A stretch of 64,000 nucleotides of DNA from Actinopolymorpha alba DSM 45243. GTDB lineage: Bacteria > Actinomycetota > Actinomycetes > Propionibacteriales > Actinopolymorphaceae. Positions 18,115 to 25,441 of this stretch are shown here, in pieces. Within the stretch, counting starts at the first letter, position 1. Every line of letters begins with the position of its first letter. A program made the position numbers and the translations under genes. The notes under the pieces are model-generated. The model did not search any database. It was not told the DNA's origin and saw only the letters and a list, made by a program, of their open reading frames with translations. The DNA lies in NCBI RefSeq assembly GCF_000373925.1, contig NZ_KB892768.1, forward strand, positions 124,001 to 188,000, given 5' to 3'.

Positions 18115-18557
18115 GAATCTAGCCGCGCGGCGCACGCGATCGGGAGGCGGAAGTAGGCGAGTTCCGCGCCGCCCGGCGGAGTTCGCGGGTTGAGCGCCTC
18201 CAGGTCCTTGTTACCGGACAGGCCCAGCCACGTCCCGACGCGCAGCTCGTCCAGGTCGCGGCGCCGGCTCGTACATATGGGGCCGGGTGGCCGAAACCGC
18301 ATGACAGCCGCCCTAGCTGACCCCAAATGATCACGTATACGTGGTCATTGCCTGCCTCACATGGTGTCGGTGCCATGTGAAGCAGGTACGCGCCACGTAT
18401 ACGTGATCATTTGGAGCCGCCGCGCGGCCTGAGGACGCCGCGCTCGAACGCCCTCGCCACGGCCGCCGCCGGTCGCTGACCCACGGCCGCGACTCCGTTA
18501 TCTCAGCGACGTCCGCTACACCAGGGACGTCCGCTACCCCTGCGACTCCGCAACCAA
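18115..18557. other. Intergenic region holding a long composite palindrome
   Basis: No convincing gene lies here; a short leftward open frame at 18105-18326 has no ribosome site and no recognisable domain. The segment holds the 92-bp inverted repeat described separately and the promoter region of the acetyltransferase gene. Confidence 0.5.
18323..18414. repeat. Composite inverted repeat containing the TGATCACGTATACGTGATCA-type palindrome
   Basis: The outer arms 18323-18344 and 18393-18414 are perfect 22-bp complements and contain the core ATGATCACGTATACGTGG. Inner arms 18351-18364 and 18373-18386 pair over 14 bp with one mismatch around an 8-base loop. The left outer arm also lies within a near-perfect 24-bp palindrome (18326-18349, one mismatch). 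The same core recurs as a perfect palindrome at 63111-63134. It looks like a dispersed extragenic palindromic element or a miniature mobile element. Confidence 0.75.
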
Positions 18558-18589
18558 GGTTGACAAACAGGGCCGTGTCAACCTATGTT
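18558..18589 (+). promoter_or_regulatory. Promoter with overlapping operator for the small HTH gene
   Basis: TTGACA (18560-18565) and TATGTT (18584-18589) are separated by 18 bases, a good sigma-70 type promoter. GGTTGACA (18558-18565) and TGTCAACC (18576-18583) form an 8-bp inverted repeat covering the spacer, a likely repressor site. The predicted transcript start coincides with the GTG at 18597, implying a leaderless mRNA and probable autoregulation by the encoded HTH protein. Confidence 0.55.
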
Positions 18590-18596
18590 GACGTGG

Positions 18597-18824
18597 GTGA
18601 ACACGCTCGTTGACACCATCCGCGCCGAGGACCCGCTCACGGCCCTCGCCGACATCGCCGCACTCCGGACCGACCTCGAGCGGGAGACCGTCGTCCAGGT
18701 CCGTCGCGCGCGCCACCAGGGCTGTTCCTGGGAGGTGATCGCCGCCGCGCTCGGGGTGAGCCGGCAGGCGGTGCACAAGAAGTACGCCGGGCGCGGCGGC
18801 CTGCTCGGTCGCCGGCGCACCTGA
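18597..18824 (+). CDS. Small helix-turn-helix DNA-binding protein
   Basis: 75-residue protein; the last 40 residues form a clear HTH: QVRRARHQGCSWEVIAAALGVSRQAVHKKYAGRGG, a Sigma70-r4 / AsnC-like helix pair followed by a basic tail (RRRT). The N-terminus TLVDTIRAEDPLTALADIAALRTDLERE is likely an alpha-helical dimer region. No ribosome site lies before either possible start (ATG 18585 or GTG 18597). GTG 18597 lies about 7 bases after the -10 box, fitting leaderless translation. It probably represses its own promoter. Followed by a small Arg/Pro-rich open frame. Confidence 0.75.
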   Translation: MNTLVDTIRAEDPLTALADIAALRTDLERETVVQVRRARHQGCSWEVIAAALGVSRQAVHKKYAGRGGLLGRRRT

Positions 18825-18871
18825 ACCGCCGTACCCCACGAAAGCCGTACCCCACGAATGGAGTCAGACCG

Positions 18872-19123
18872 ATGCCCCCACGTCCCCGCCGCCGTTCCAG
18901 CTCCACGGGACCGAAGCCACGCGGGTTCGGTTTCCTGTTCTCGCGACGCCGGCGGCGAGGGCTCCGGCTCCCGCCATCCGGAGGACCCGGCGGTCCGGGC
19001 GAGCCGCCTGACGGCCCACCCGACGGCGGCGTACGCGAGCCTCGGCGCCCCAAACCTGGTCCACCTGCTATGGCCGCCGAAGCCGACGAGCCGCGCGAGC
19101 CGCTCCCCGCCGCCCGCGACTGA
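18872..19123 (+). CDS. Hypothetical arginine/proline-rich small protein
   Basis: 83 residues, rich in Pro, Arg and Gly (MPPRPRRRSSSTGPKPRGF, then RRRRRG and PSGGPGGPGEPPDGPP), likely disordered. A GGAG lies 9 bases before the ATG and the gene follows the HTH gene by 47 bp on the same strand, which supports expression as a pair. Composition of this kind also arises by chance in high-GC DNA, so it may not be a real gene. No function is proposed. Confidence 0.35.
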   Translation: MPPRPRRRSSSTGPKPRGFGFLFSRRRRRGLRLPPSGGPGGPGEPPDGPPDGGVREPRRPKPGPPAMAAEADEPREPLPAARD

Positions 19124-19258
19124 CCCGGCTGGCAATCTGGCCTGCGACGGTGCTTATCTCGCATAGCGAGCAACTCTCGGCCCAGATCAAGATCTTTTCT
19201 TGAGTCAACCGCAAGGCAGGCGGGTTGTCTCATGGACCGGACGGCGTGGGGCCTGGTT

Positions 19259-19326
19259 CATGATCAACTTGCGGAAATCGCCCACCGCTCGCGCAGAGCG
19301 TGGGCGATTTCCGCAAGTTGATCATG
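19259..19326. repeat. Long perfect inverted repeat (27-bp arms)
   Basis: Arms 19259-19285 and 19300-19326 are exact complements over 27 bp (beginning CATGATCAACTTGCGG), with a 14-base loop that itself contains GCTC/GAGC pairing. The arms end in TGATCA. The length and perfection exceed an ordinary terminator and suggest a dispersed palindromic element; only one copy is in this window. Confidence 0.75.
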
Positions 19327-19488
19327 GTGCGGTCTCCGTCTCGTTTCGCTCAGATCCAGCGGCCTTTCGCGCGGCATGTCGGCACCATGCAAAGGCGAAT
19401 TGAGCGTCCTTTGTGGCGAGATGCCGCATGAGGTAGCGCCCCGTCTCAACTGGCGTACACCCGACCGTCTGAGAAACCCGAGCGCAAG

Positions 19489-19574
19489 CCCGAGTTGTCA
19501 TAGCCCGATTTGTCATAGCCCGATTTGTCATAGCTTTTTCGGCTAAGAGACCGAGAAACCTATGACAACTCGGC
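19489..19574. repeat. Three tandem 15-bp units plus closing inverted repeat
   Basis: CCCGAKTTGTCATAG-like units occupy 19489-19503, 19504-19518 and 19519-19533; the last two are identical and the first differs by one base. CTATGACAACTCG at 19560-19572 is the complement of CGAGTTGTCATAG in the first unit, so the whole folds into a large hairpin. The right end (19549-19574) recurs inverted at 28736-28761 with three mismatches over 26 bp. Confidence 0.7.
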
Positions 19575-19613
19575 GAAAGAGCCGCGGTCTCGTGGCGCGA
19601 CAAACCGCCCGCG

Positions 19614-20900
19614 TCAGGCGTTGTCTGGTTCGGCCGCCGGCTCCGAAGACCGTTCCCGCGCAGGCTCCGGCACGGGCGCCCGCGGCGCCGCGGTCCGCGC
19701 AGCCGCGGTCTGTGCCGCCGCGGTCCGCGCCGCTGCTGCCGCGCGCCGCCGGCGGACGAGTATGTGCGCCACGGGTTCGGCGAGCCGGGCGGCCAGCGGC
19801 CCGATCACCGCGAGGGCCAGCACGTAGGCGGCGGTCGTCGGAGCGAGGACCTTGGTGACTCCTCCGGCCGTGGCAAGACCGGCGATCACGATGGAGAACT
19901 CCCCGCGCGCGATCAACGCCGCACCGGCCCGCACCCGGCCTGGCGTACCCACACCGTCGCGGGCTGCGGCGAACCAGCCCGTCACGAACTTCGTCGCGAC
20001 ACCGACCAGGACGAGCCCGATCGCCGGCAGGATGACGGGAGGCAGCGCACCCGGATCGGTGGAGAGCCCGAAGAACACGAAGAACATCGCCGCGAAGAGA
20101 TCCCGCAACGGCTCCAACAGCCGCCGGACGTTTTCGGCCACCTCGCCTGACAGCGCGATCCCGAGGAGGAACGCACCGACCGCGGCCGACACGTGCACAC
20201 TCTCAGCGAACCCCGCGACGAGCAGCGCGAGGCCGAGGATCCGCAGCAGCAGGATCTCCTGGTTGGCCGTGAACACGAACCTGCTCACGTGCCGGCCGTA
20301 CCGCAGGGCGATCAGCAACACCAGCGCGAGGATCGCGATCGCCACCAGCACCGACGACATCGCGCTCCACGGACCGGAGGCGGCGAGGACGGCGGTCAGG
20401 ACCGGAAGGAACACCGCCATGGCCAGGTCCTCGAGCACCAGGACCCCGAGGATGCTCGGCGTCTCCCGGTTACCCAGCCGGCGCAGGTCGGTCAGGACCT
20501 TCGCCACGATCCCCGACGAGCTGACCGCGGTGACGCCGAACATCGCGATGGCGGCGACCGGGCCCCAGCCCATCAGCAGGGCGAGGGCCGCGCCCGGCAC
20601 GCCGTTGAGGACAACGTCCAGTACGCCGACCGGCGCCTGGCGCCGCAGGGTTCCGACGAGTTCACCGGCGGAGTACTCCAGCCCCAGCAGGAGGAGCAGC
20701 AGGACCACGCCGACCTCGCCGCCGGTCTGGATGAACTCCTGCGGTGCCGCGAGCGGGAGCAACCCGCCGGAACCGAACGCGAGACCCGCCACGAGGTAGA
20801 GCGGGATGGGCGAGATCCCGACCTTTCCGGCCAGCCGGCCCACCACGCTCAGACCGAAGATGACGGCGCCCAGCTCGATGAGCAGTGTCGCGAGATGCAC
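19614..20900 (-). CDS. khtU: Potassium/proton antiporter membrane subunit, CPA2 family (KhtU-like)
   Basis: Inner-membrane cation:proton antiporter of 428 residues with about 12 hydrophobic segments from residue 1 to 385 (IELGAVIFGLSVVGRLAG, VGVVLLLLLLGLEYS, GVLVLEDLAMAVFLPVLTAV, AAMFFVFFGLS and others). The QEFIQTGGEVGVVLLLLLLG and FGVTAVSSSGIVAKVLTDL segments are typical of the Kef/Kht branch. The C-terminal 45 residues form an Ala/Arg/Pro/Glu-rich cytosolic tail rather than the RCK domain of KefC. The regulatory domain is supplied by the separate gene just upstream (7-bp gap). Predicted to expel K+ in exchange for protons. Confidence 0.88.
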   Translation of the reverse strand: MHLATLLIELGAVIFGLSVVGRLAGKVGISPIPLYLVAGLAFGSGGLLPLAAPQEFIQTGGEVGVVLLLLLLGLEYSAGELVGTLRRQAPVGVLDVVLNGVPGAALALLMGWGPVAAIAMFGVTAVSSSGIVAKVLTDLRRLGNRETPSILGVLVLEDLAMAVFLPVLTAVLAASGPWSAMSSVLVAIAILALVLLIALRYGRHVSRFVFTANQEILLLRILGLALLVAGFAESVHVSAAVGAFLLGIALSGEVAENVRRLLEPLRDLFAAMFFVFFGLSTDPGALPPVILPAIGLVLVGVATKFVTGWFAAARDGVGTPGRVRAGAALIARGEFSIVIAGLATAGGVTKVLAPTTAAYVLALAVIGPLAARLAEPVAHILVRRRRAAAAARTAAAQTAAARTAAPRAPVPEPARERSSEPAAEPDNA

Positions 20901-20907
20901 CCGCCCC

Positions 20908-21390
20908 TCAGCCTTCCGCGAGGATCTGTGCGACCTGGCGGACCGCCTCGGGGGTGCCGACCACGATCACCTTGTCACCGGCTTCGAAGGTGAAGTCGGG
21001 ACGCGGCGAGGGATGCACCTCATCACCACGGATGACAGCGACGATCGACGCGCCGGTACGAGTGCGGACCTGCGCGTCTCCGAGCGTGCGTCGGGCGTAC
21101 GGCGAACTCGCGGCGAGCCGGATGCCCTCCGTCGCCAGTCCCTCGACCTGTTCGCGCAGCCTCGCGAACCGCTCGACGATCCGGGGAGCGCCCAGCAACT
21201 CCGCCACCACCTCGGCCTCGGCCGCGCTGAGATCGATCACCGCCCGGCACGCGTCGGGGTCATCCGAGTCATAGACGAACACCTGACGCTCACCACCGCG
21301 TTGCGAGACGACTCCGATGCGTTGCCCCTCCGCGGTGAGGAAGTCGTGCCGTAGGCCCACGCCCGGAAGGCGTGTCTCCTCCACCTCCAT
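20908..21390 (-). CDS. khtT: Antiporter regulatory subunit with TrkA_C domain (KhtT-like)
   Basis: 160-residue cytosolic protein. The N-terminus MEVEETRLPGVGLRHDFLT matches the KhtT opening (LPGIG). The C-terminal TrkA_C/RCK_C domain (about 83-160) has RRTLGDAQVRTRTGASIVAVIRGDE and FEAGDKVIVVGTPEAVRQV. In Bacillus subtilis KhtT controls KhtU and its RCK_C domain binds a nucleotide ligand; the same role is inferred here. It is transcribed just before khtU, fitting a two-gene operon. It begins close to the terminator of the leftward solute-binding operon. Confidence 0.85.
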   Translation of the reverse strand: MEVEETRLPGVGLRHDFLTAEGQRIGVVSQRGGERQVFVYDSDDPDACRAVIDLSAAEAEVVAELLGAPRIVERFARLREQVEGLATEGIRLAASSPYARRTLGDAQVRTRTGASIVAVIRGDEVHPSPRPDFTFEAGDKVIVVGTPEAVRQVAQILAEG

Positions 21391-21468
21391 GCTTCCTCCT
21401 TCTCGACGACCGACCCTACGGCCCCGCCGAGGACGCGGGAAGCCGGGGATCAGAAGCGGGGATCACGA

Positions 21469-21498
21469 GTGGGCCCGACCGGGTCTGGTCGGGCCCAC
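21469..21498. terminator. Terminator after the GH4/solute-binding operon
   Basis: A perfect 12-bp inverted repeat GTGGGCCCGACC (21469-21480) and its complement (21487-21498) has a 6-base loop and lies 30 bp past the stop of the solute-binding protein gene. Two short tandem copies of TGAAGGTCGGTCACACGG follow at 21500-21535 and overlap that stop. Confidence 0.7.
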
Positions 21499-21528
21499 GG
21501 TGAAGGTCGGTCACACGGTGAAGGTCGG

Positions 21529-23145
21529 TCACACGGAGCCGGGTTGGCGTTCCGGTGTCGCGATGTCCGCCGGGCTGAGCCCTGCCTCCGAGAGGATGCT
21601 GGCGAAGTTCTTCTCGACGTACTGCTGGAGCTGGACGGCGTAGTCGTCTGGCTTGATCTTGCGCTGGAGCACGGTGATGAAGAGGTTCCTGAGGGCGTCG
21701 GTGGACCGGCCACCGGCGCCGTTGACCCAGAAGCCGCCGTACGCCGGGCCGGTGATGCCCTTGGGCTCCACCCGGGAGATCCGGTCCTGGATGTCCTTCG
21801 GATAGTCGATGCCGCTGATCATCGACGGACCCTGCGGCGTCAGCTCCTTCGCCTCGCCCTGCCCGCGGACAAAGGCGGAGTAGCCGGCCCGGGAGATCCA
21901 GAACATCACGAAGTCCATGACCATCTCGGTGCGCCCGACGCCCTTGTCGACAACGCTGAGATACTCACCGCCCGTGCTTTCTGGTGAACGGACGCCGGCC
22001 TGCACCCTGGACCCGCTCATGGGCGGGAACTCCATGACGTCCCATTCGAAGGCACGGACGGTTCCCTGCTCGATGTCGAGCCGGCGCAGGCGGTCTGCCG
22101 ATATTCCCTGAAGGTCCTTGGGAAGCCGGGTCAGCGTCCACGAACCGTCGACGAGGATCGCCGCCCGTTGCTGCAGGAACGGGGTGTACTGGTCGCTGCG
22201 GACGAAGAAGTCGCTGGTCGAGAACTCCGGGAAGACCCTGGAGAAGTTACCGATGATGTCCGCGACTCTCGGGGTGTCGAACCGGAGAGCTCTGTCCTTC
22301 AGGCCGGCGTAGAAACGTTGCGGACTGAAGGTGTACGTGGCGTGCAGGCGGGGGTTGTTGGGGTCATAGGTGAAGTCCCCGTCGGTCTCAGGGCTCCAGT
22401 TCCAGTCGCCGGGCCTGGCTCGGACGGAATTAACCCAGGACGTGTGGTACTGGTCGAAATAGATCGAGGCGAACCAACCGGGTATCACGTAGTCGAAGTT
22501 CGTCGAGATCGGAATATGACCGGCCGCCTTGAGCTTGCGGGAAACATCGACGAGGGCGCTCCAGTCGGCCGGCGGATCGACACCGACCTTCGCGAAGACG
22601 TCCTTGTTGTAGTACCAATAAAGCCGGACCGCGTCGGTGCCGATGAGCGTTCTGTCGCCCCGCGGGTCGAGGTCGCGGAAGAGCCCGAACGCGTAGTCCT
22701 TCTCCCATGCCTGGCCGGTGTACGGATTGGTCTGGGCGCGATATTCGTCAAAATTGACGTACCTACGAAAGATCGGTCCGTAATTACCCGAAACGATGTC
22801 GGGACCGATCCGGTTGTCACCCAATTGCGTCCCGAGCCAACTCGCGTAGGCCTTGGTGTCGGGATAGTCCTTCGTCTCCCAGACGATCTCGACGTCCGGC
22901 TGGTGCCGGCGATAGGCCGCGGCAAGCTCCTGCTGCGCCTGGCGAGGAGGGTTCTCCAGCGTGGCGACAACAATCCGGCCGCGATACCTCCGCGTTCCGT
23001 CGTTGACCCGGGGCACGGTCGGCTTGTCGTCGAGGTTCTCACCGTCGTCACCACTACACGCGGCGAGTGCGGCGGCGAGCGAGGGAGCCGTGATCCCGAG
23101 GGCGAGTGAACGCGTGAGAAATGTTCGCCGGCTCCAGCCAGACAT
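21529..23145 (-). CDS. Extracellular sugar-type solute-binding lipoprotein (Tat signal)
   Basis: 538-residue ABC-importer binding protein of the SBP family 1 fold. The signal is SRRTFLTRSLALGITAPSLAAALAAC: twin arginine plus lipobox cysteine near residue 30, so export by Tat and lipid anchoring are expected. The mature part has the carbohydrate-binding landmarks RIVVATLENPPRQAQQELAAAYRR, IVWETKDY and AVRLYWYYNKDVFAKVGVDPPADW. It is larger than the usual 420-460. The ATG at 23145 follows AGGGAGGG. It lies downstream of another binding protein and a GH4 glycosidase on the same strand, yet no permease or ATPase is adjacent. A sugar or glycoside ligand is likely. Confidence 0.87.
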   Translation of the reverse strand: MSGWSRRTFLTRSLALGITAPSLAAALAACSGDDGENLDDKPTVPRVNDGTRRYRGRIVVATLENPPRQAQQELAAAYRRHQPDVEIVWETKDYPDTKAYASWLGTQLGDNRIGPDIVSGNYGPIFRRYVNFDEYRAQTNPYTGQAWEKDYAFGLFRDLDPRGDRTLIGTDAVRLYWYYNKDVFAKVGVDPPADWSALVDVSRKLKAAGHIPISTNFDYVIPGWFASIYFDQYHTSWVNSVRARPGDWNWSPETDGDFTYDPNNPRLHATYTFSPQRFYAGLKDRALRFDTPRVADIIGNFSRVFPEFSTSDFFVRSDQYTPFLQQRAAILVDGSWTLTRLPKDLQGISADRLRRLDIEQGTVRAFEWDVMEFPPMSGSRVQAGVRSPESTGGEYLSVVDKGVGRTEMVMDFVMFWISRAGYSAFVRGQGEAKELTPQGPSMISGIDYPKDIQDRISRVEPKGITGPAYGGFWVNGAGGRSTDALRNLFITVLQRKIKPDDYAVQLQQYVEKNFASILSEAGLSPADIATPERQPGSV

Positions 23146-23248
23146 CGGCAGCCCTCCCTGACAGTCCGCGACAAACAGTACCCGGACCGCCACGAGCCCG
23201 TGACGAGACGTAGGGAACGGACCGCCAGGCCGAGCTTCTGTCAGGCCC

Positions 23249-25399
23249 TCACACCGGGTGCTCCTCAGGGTTGGACCAGAAGTAGGTCTCCGGGTCGTAC
23301 ACCGCCGGCGAGGGAAGGATCCAGGTGTTGACCCAACCACCGAGGGCGAGGTTCTCCCGCTGGGGTACGTTGCCGAGGCCCTCGCGCGCGAGCACCACCT
23401 GCGGATAGTTCGCCACCACCCCGAGGAAGAACGGCCCGTCCTCGATGTGGACCTTGAAGATCTCCCAGAGCAGCTTGATGCGTTCCATCTCGTCGACCGC
23501 GACCCGGGCCCGCGCGTACAGCTTCCACAGCCGGTCGATCGGGTCGCCCTTGTCGGGCAGGAGCCACGGCGGCTGGCGTTTCCACGGATCGACCTTCTCC
23601 TGCGCCTTCAGCTTCGACGGGTCGCCCGTCTGCAGGATGAACGCCTGGCCGTGCAGCGGCGCCCAGTGCTCAGGCTGCACCGGGATCACCCAACCGGGAT
23701 AGACCAGCGGTTGGTTGTCACCGACCTCCCACGCCGTGGTGGTCATGAGCCGGCCCTGCGACCAGAGGTCGCTGAACGCGTCGGGAGCGACCGGGTTGAT
23801 CCGGGTCGTGATGCCGATGGCCTCCCAGTCCCGCTTGAGATACGTGCATTTCTGGATGTGTTCGTTGCTGGTGTCCGCTGGATAGTCCAGGCTGAGCGCG
23901 AGCGGGGACCCGTCGGGCAACTCCCGCTTGCCGTCGCCGTTCCTGTCGACCACGCCGAGTTCGTCAAGGAGGGCTTTCGCCCGCTCCGGGTCGTACCCCA
24001 GATAGGCGTCGCGCCACTGCTCGAAGAGCCGCTGCCCCTGCTCGTTGACCTGGAACGTCACCCCCTTGGGGCTCAGCGTTCCGGTCGTGATCTCGCCGGT
24101 GTTGAAATAGATCGCCTTGCGGGCGTCCTTGCGGTCGAAGGCATGCGAGAGCGCCTGGCGGAATCTCTTGTCCCGGATGAGTTCACGGAGTCCGGCATCG
24201 GGATAGTCGTAGTTGAAGAACGTGATCGAACCCGTGCCTGACCCGGAGTCCCACAACCACAGGCGTACGCCCGTGCGCTTCTCGGCCTGCTTCAGACCGG
24301 AGATGTCGGCCAGCGTGAGTGGCACATGCGCGCCGTGCACGTAGTCGACCTTGCCCTCGGTGAGTTGCAGCCGGCGGACCTGGGCATCGCGCACGGCGTT
24401 GATCCGGATCTCGTCGAGGTACGGCAGTTGGTCGCCATGCCTGGTCACCGCATAGTAGAAGGGATTGCGTTCGAGCCGGACGCTTCGCCCCTCGGCGTAC
24501 GCCTTGAGCCGCCAGCCCGCCATCGTCGGACAGTCCGGGTTTGCTGTCCAGTCGGACTTGCGGTCGTGTTCTTCGTACCACGACCTCTTGGTGACCTTCT
24601 TGTTGTAGCGAGGGTGGAACTGCCGAAGGTAGTGACGCGGAACCATCCAGCGCGGGCCGACCCCGGCGTTCACCCAGGCCGCGATCCGGTCGGGTGTAGC
24701 CGGTGCCGGCGCGTCGAAGGTGAGGACGAGCGTGTGGTCGTCGGGGGCGGTGACCGTGGCCACCGTGTCGCGCCCTGAGCGCACGTCATCGGGTGGGACT
24801 TCTGGATGCACCTCGTCCAGGACCATGTCCTCCCACCAGTACATGATGTCGGCGGTCGTCCACGAGTGGCCGTCAGACCATCGCAACCCCTTGCGGAAGC
24901 GGAAGGTCCACACGGACGCGTCCGCGTTGGACTCCCAACTCTCGGCGAGTCCCGGACCGACGTCACGACCGTCGTTCAAGAAGCGCAGGAGAGAATGGCC
25001 GTAGCAGTACTCCTTGATGGCGGCACTGGTGGTGCTGTCCATGATCATGAGTAGCTGGCCGCCGTACGTGCCACGCCTGACCCACTCATGGGGTACGACG
25101 TACGGGTGCTCCGGAAGGCGTTCAGCGAGGGGTGGCAGCTCGCCACGCTTCACCATCGCCGTCAGCGCGGGCGCCTCGCGCAACGTCTTCGGGACCGGCA
25201 ACGGCTTGGTCGCCGATCCCTTGCCGGTGGTCACATCCGGCGAGGCCTTGCCGTCCGGCTGGGCGGATCCCTTTGATTCGTTGGGGGCGCAGGCGCCCAG
25301 GGTCACCGTCGCGACAGCGAGAGCCGAACCATACAAGAAGGTCCGGCGGCTCGCCCCGACGGTTTCCAACCTTCCGGTGACTTCACTACCCTCTCCCAT
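23249..25399 (-). CDS. ABC transporter substrate-binding lipoprotein, SBP family 5 (peptide/oligosaccharide type)
   Basis: 716-residue binding protein. The N-terminus GASRRTFLYGSALAVATVTLGAC is a Tat signal ending in a lipobox cysteine near 37. The family 5 (DppA/OppA-like) core shows VGPGLAESWESNADASVWTFRFRKGLRWSDG and FRQALSHAFDRKDAR. A DRNGDGKREL segment resembles an EF-hand calcium loop, as seen in some sugar-binding homologs. At 716 residues it is longer than typical OppA (about 550). In carbohydrate loci this family often binds oligosaccharides. The ATG at 25399 follows GGGAGAGGAAG. It is in an apparent operon with the GH4 gene (42-bp gap). Confidence 0.88.
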   Translation of the reverse strand: MGEGSEVTGRLETVGASRRTFLYGSALAVATVTLGACAPNESKGSAQPDGKASPDVTTGKGSATKPLPVPKTLREAPALTAMVKRGELPPLAERLPEHPYVVPHEWVRRGTYGGQLLMIMDSTTSAAIKEYCYGHSLLRFLNDGRDVGPGLAESWESNADASVWTFRFRKGLRWSDGHSWTTADIMYWWEDMVLDEVHPEVPPDDVRSGRDTVATVTAPDDHTLVLTFDAPAPATPDRIAAWVNAGVGPRWMVPRHYLRQFHPRYNKKVTKRSWYEEHDRKSDWTANPDCPTMAGWRLKAYAEGRSVRLERNPFYYAVTRHGDQLPYLDEIRINAVRDAQVRRLQLTEGKVDYVHGAHVPLTLADISGLKQAEKRTGVRLWLWDSGSGTGSITFFNYDYPDAGLRELIRDKRFRQALSHAFDRKDARKAIYFNTGEITTGTLSPKGVTFQVNEQGQRLFEQWRDAYLGYDPERAKALLDELGVVDRNGDGKRELPDGSPLALSLDYPADTSNEHIQKCTYLKRDWEAIGITTRINPVAPDAFSDLWSQGRLMTTTAWEVGDNQPLVYPGWVIPVQPEHWAPLHGQAFILQTGDPSKLKAQEKVDPWKRQPPWLLPDKGDPIDRLWKLYARARVAVDEMERIKLLWEIFKVHIEDGPFFLGVVANYPQVVLAREGLGNVPQRENLALGGWVNTWILPSPAVYDPETYFWSNPEEHPV

Positions 25400-25441
25400 C
25401 GACTTCCTCTCCCATCGGTGAAGGCCCTTCGCACCTTGATG

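Larger units (their letters stand above)
19124..19613. other. 490-bp gap between convergent genes with two hairpin elements
   Basis: No gene is evident. The stretch carries a 68-bp near-perfect hairpin (19259-19326) and a cluster of three 15-bp tandem units closing into an inverted repeat (19489-19574). Some of this structure may serve as a terminator for the convergent genes, but its form suggests repeated extragenic elements. Confidence 0.6.

Noticed and set aside
18105-18326. Leftward open frame of 73 codons before the acetyltransferase gene
   Set aside because: No ribosome site, no recognisable domain, and it ends inside the start of the known gene.
19489-19533. Three tandem 15-bp units as a CRISPR array
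   Set aside because: The units are adjacent with no spacers and there are no cas genes.
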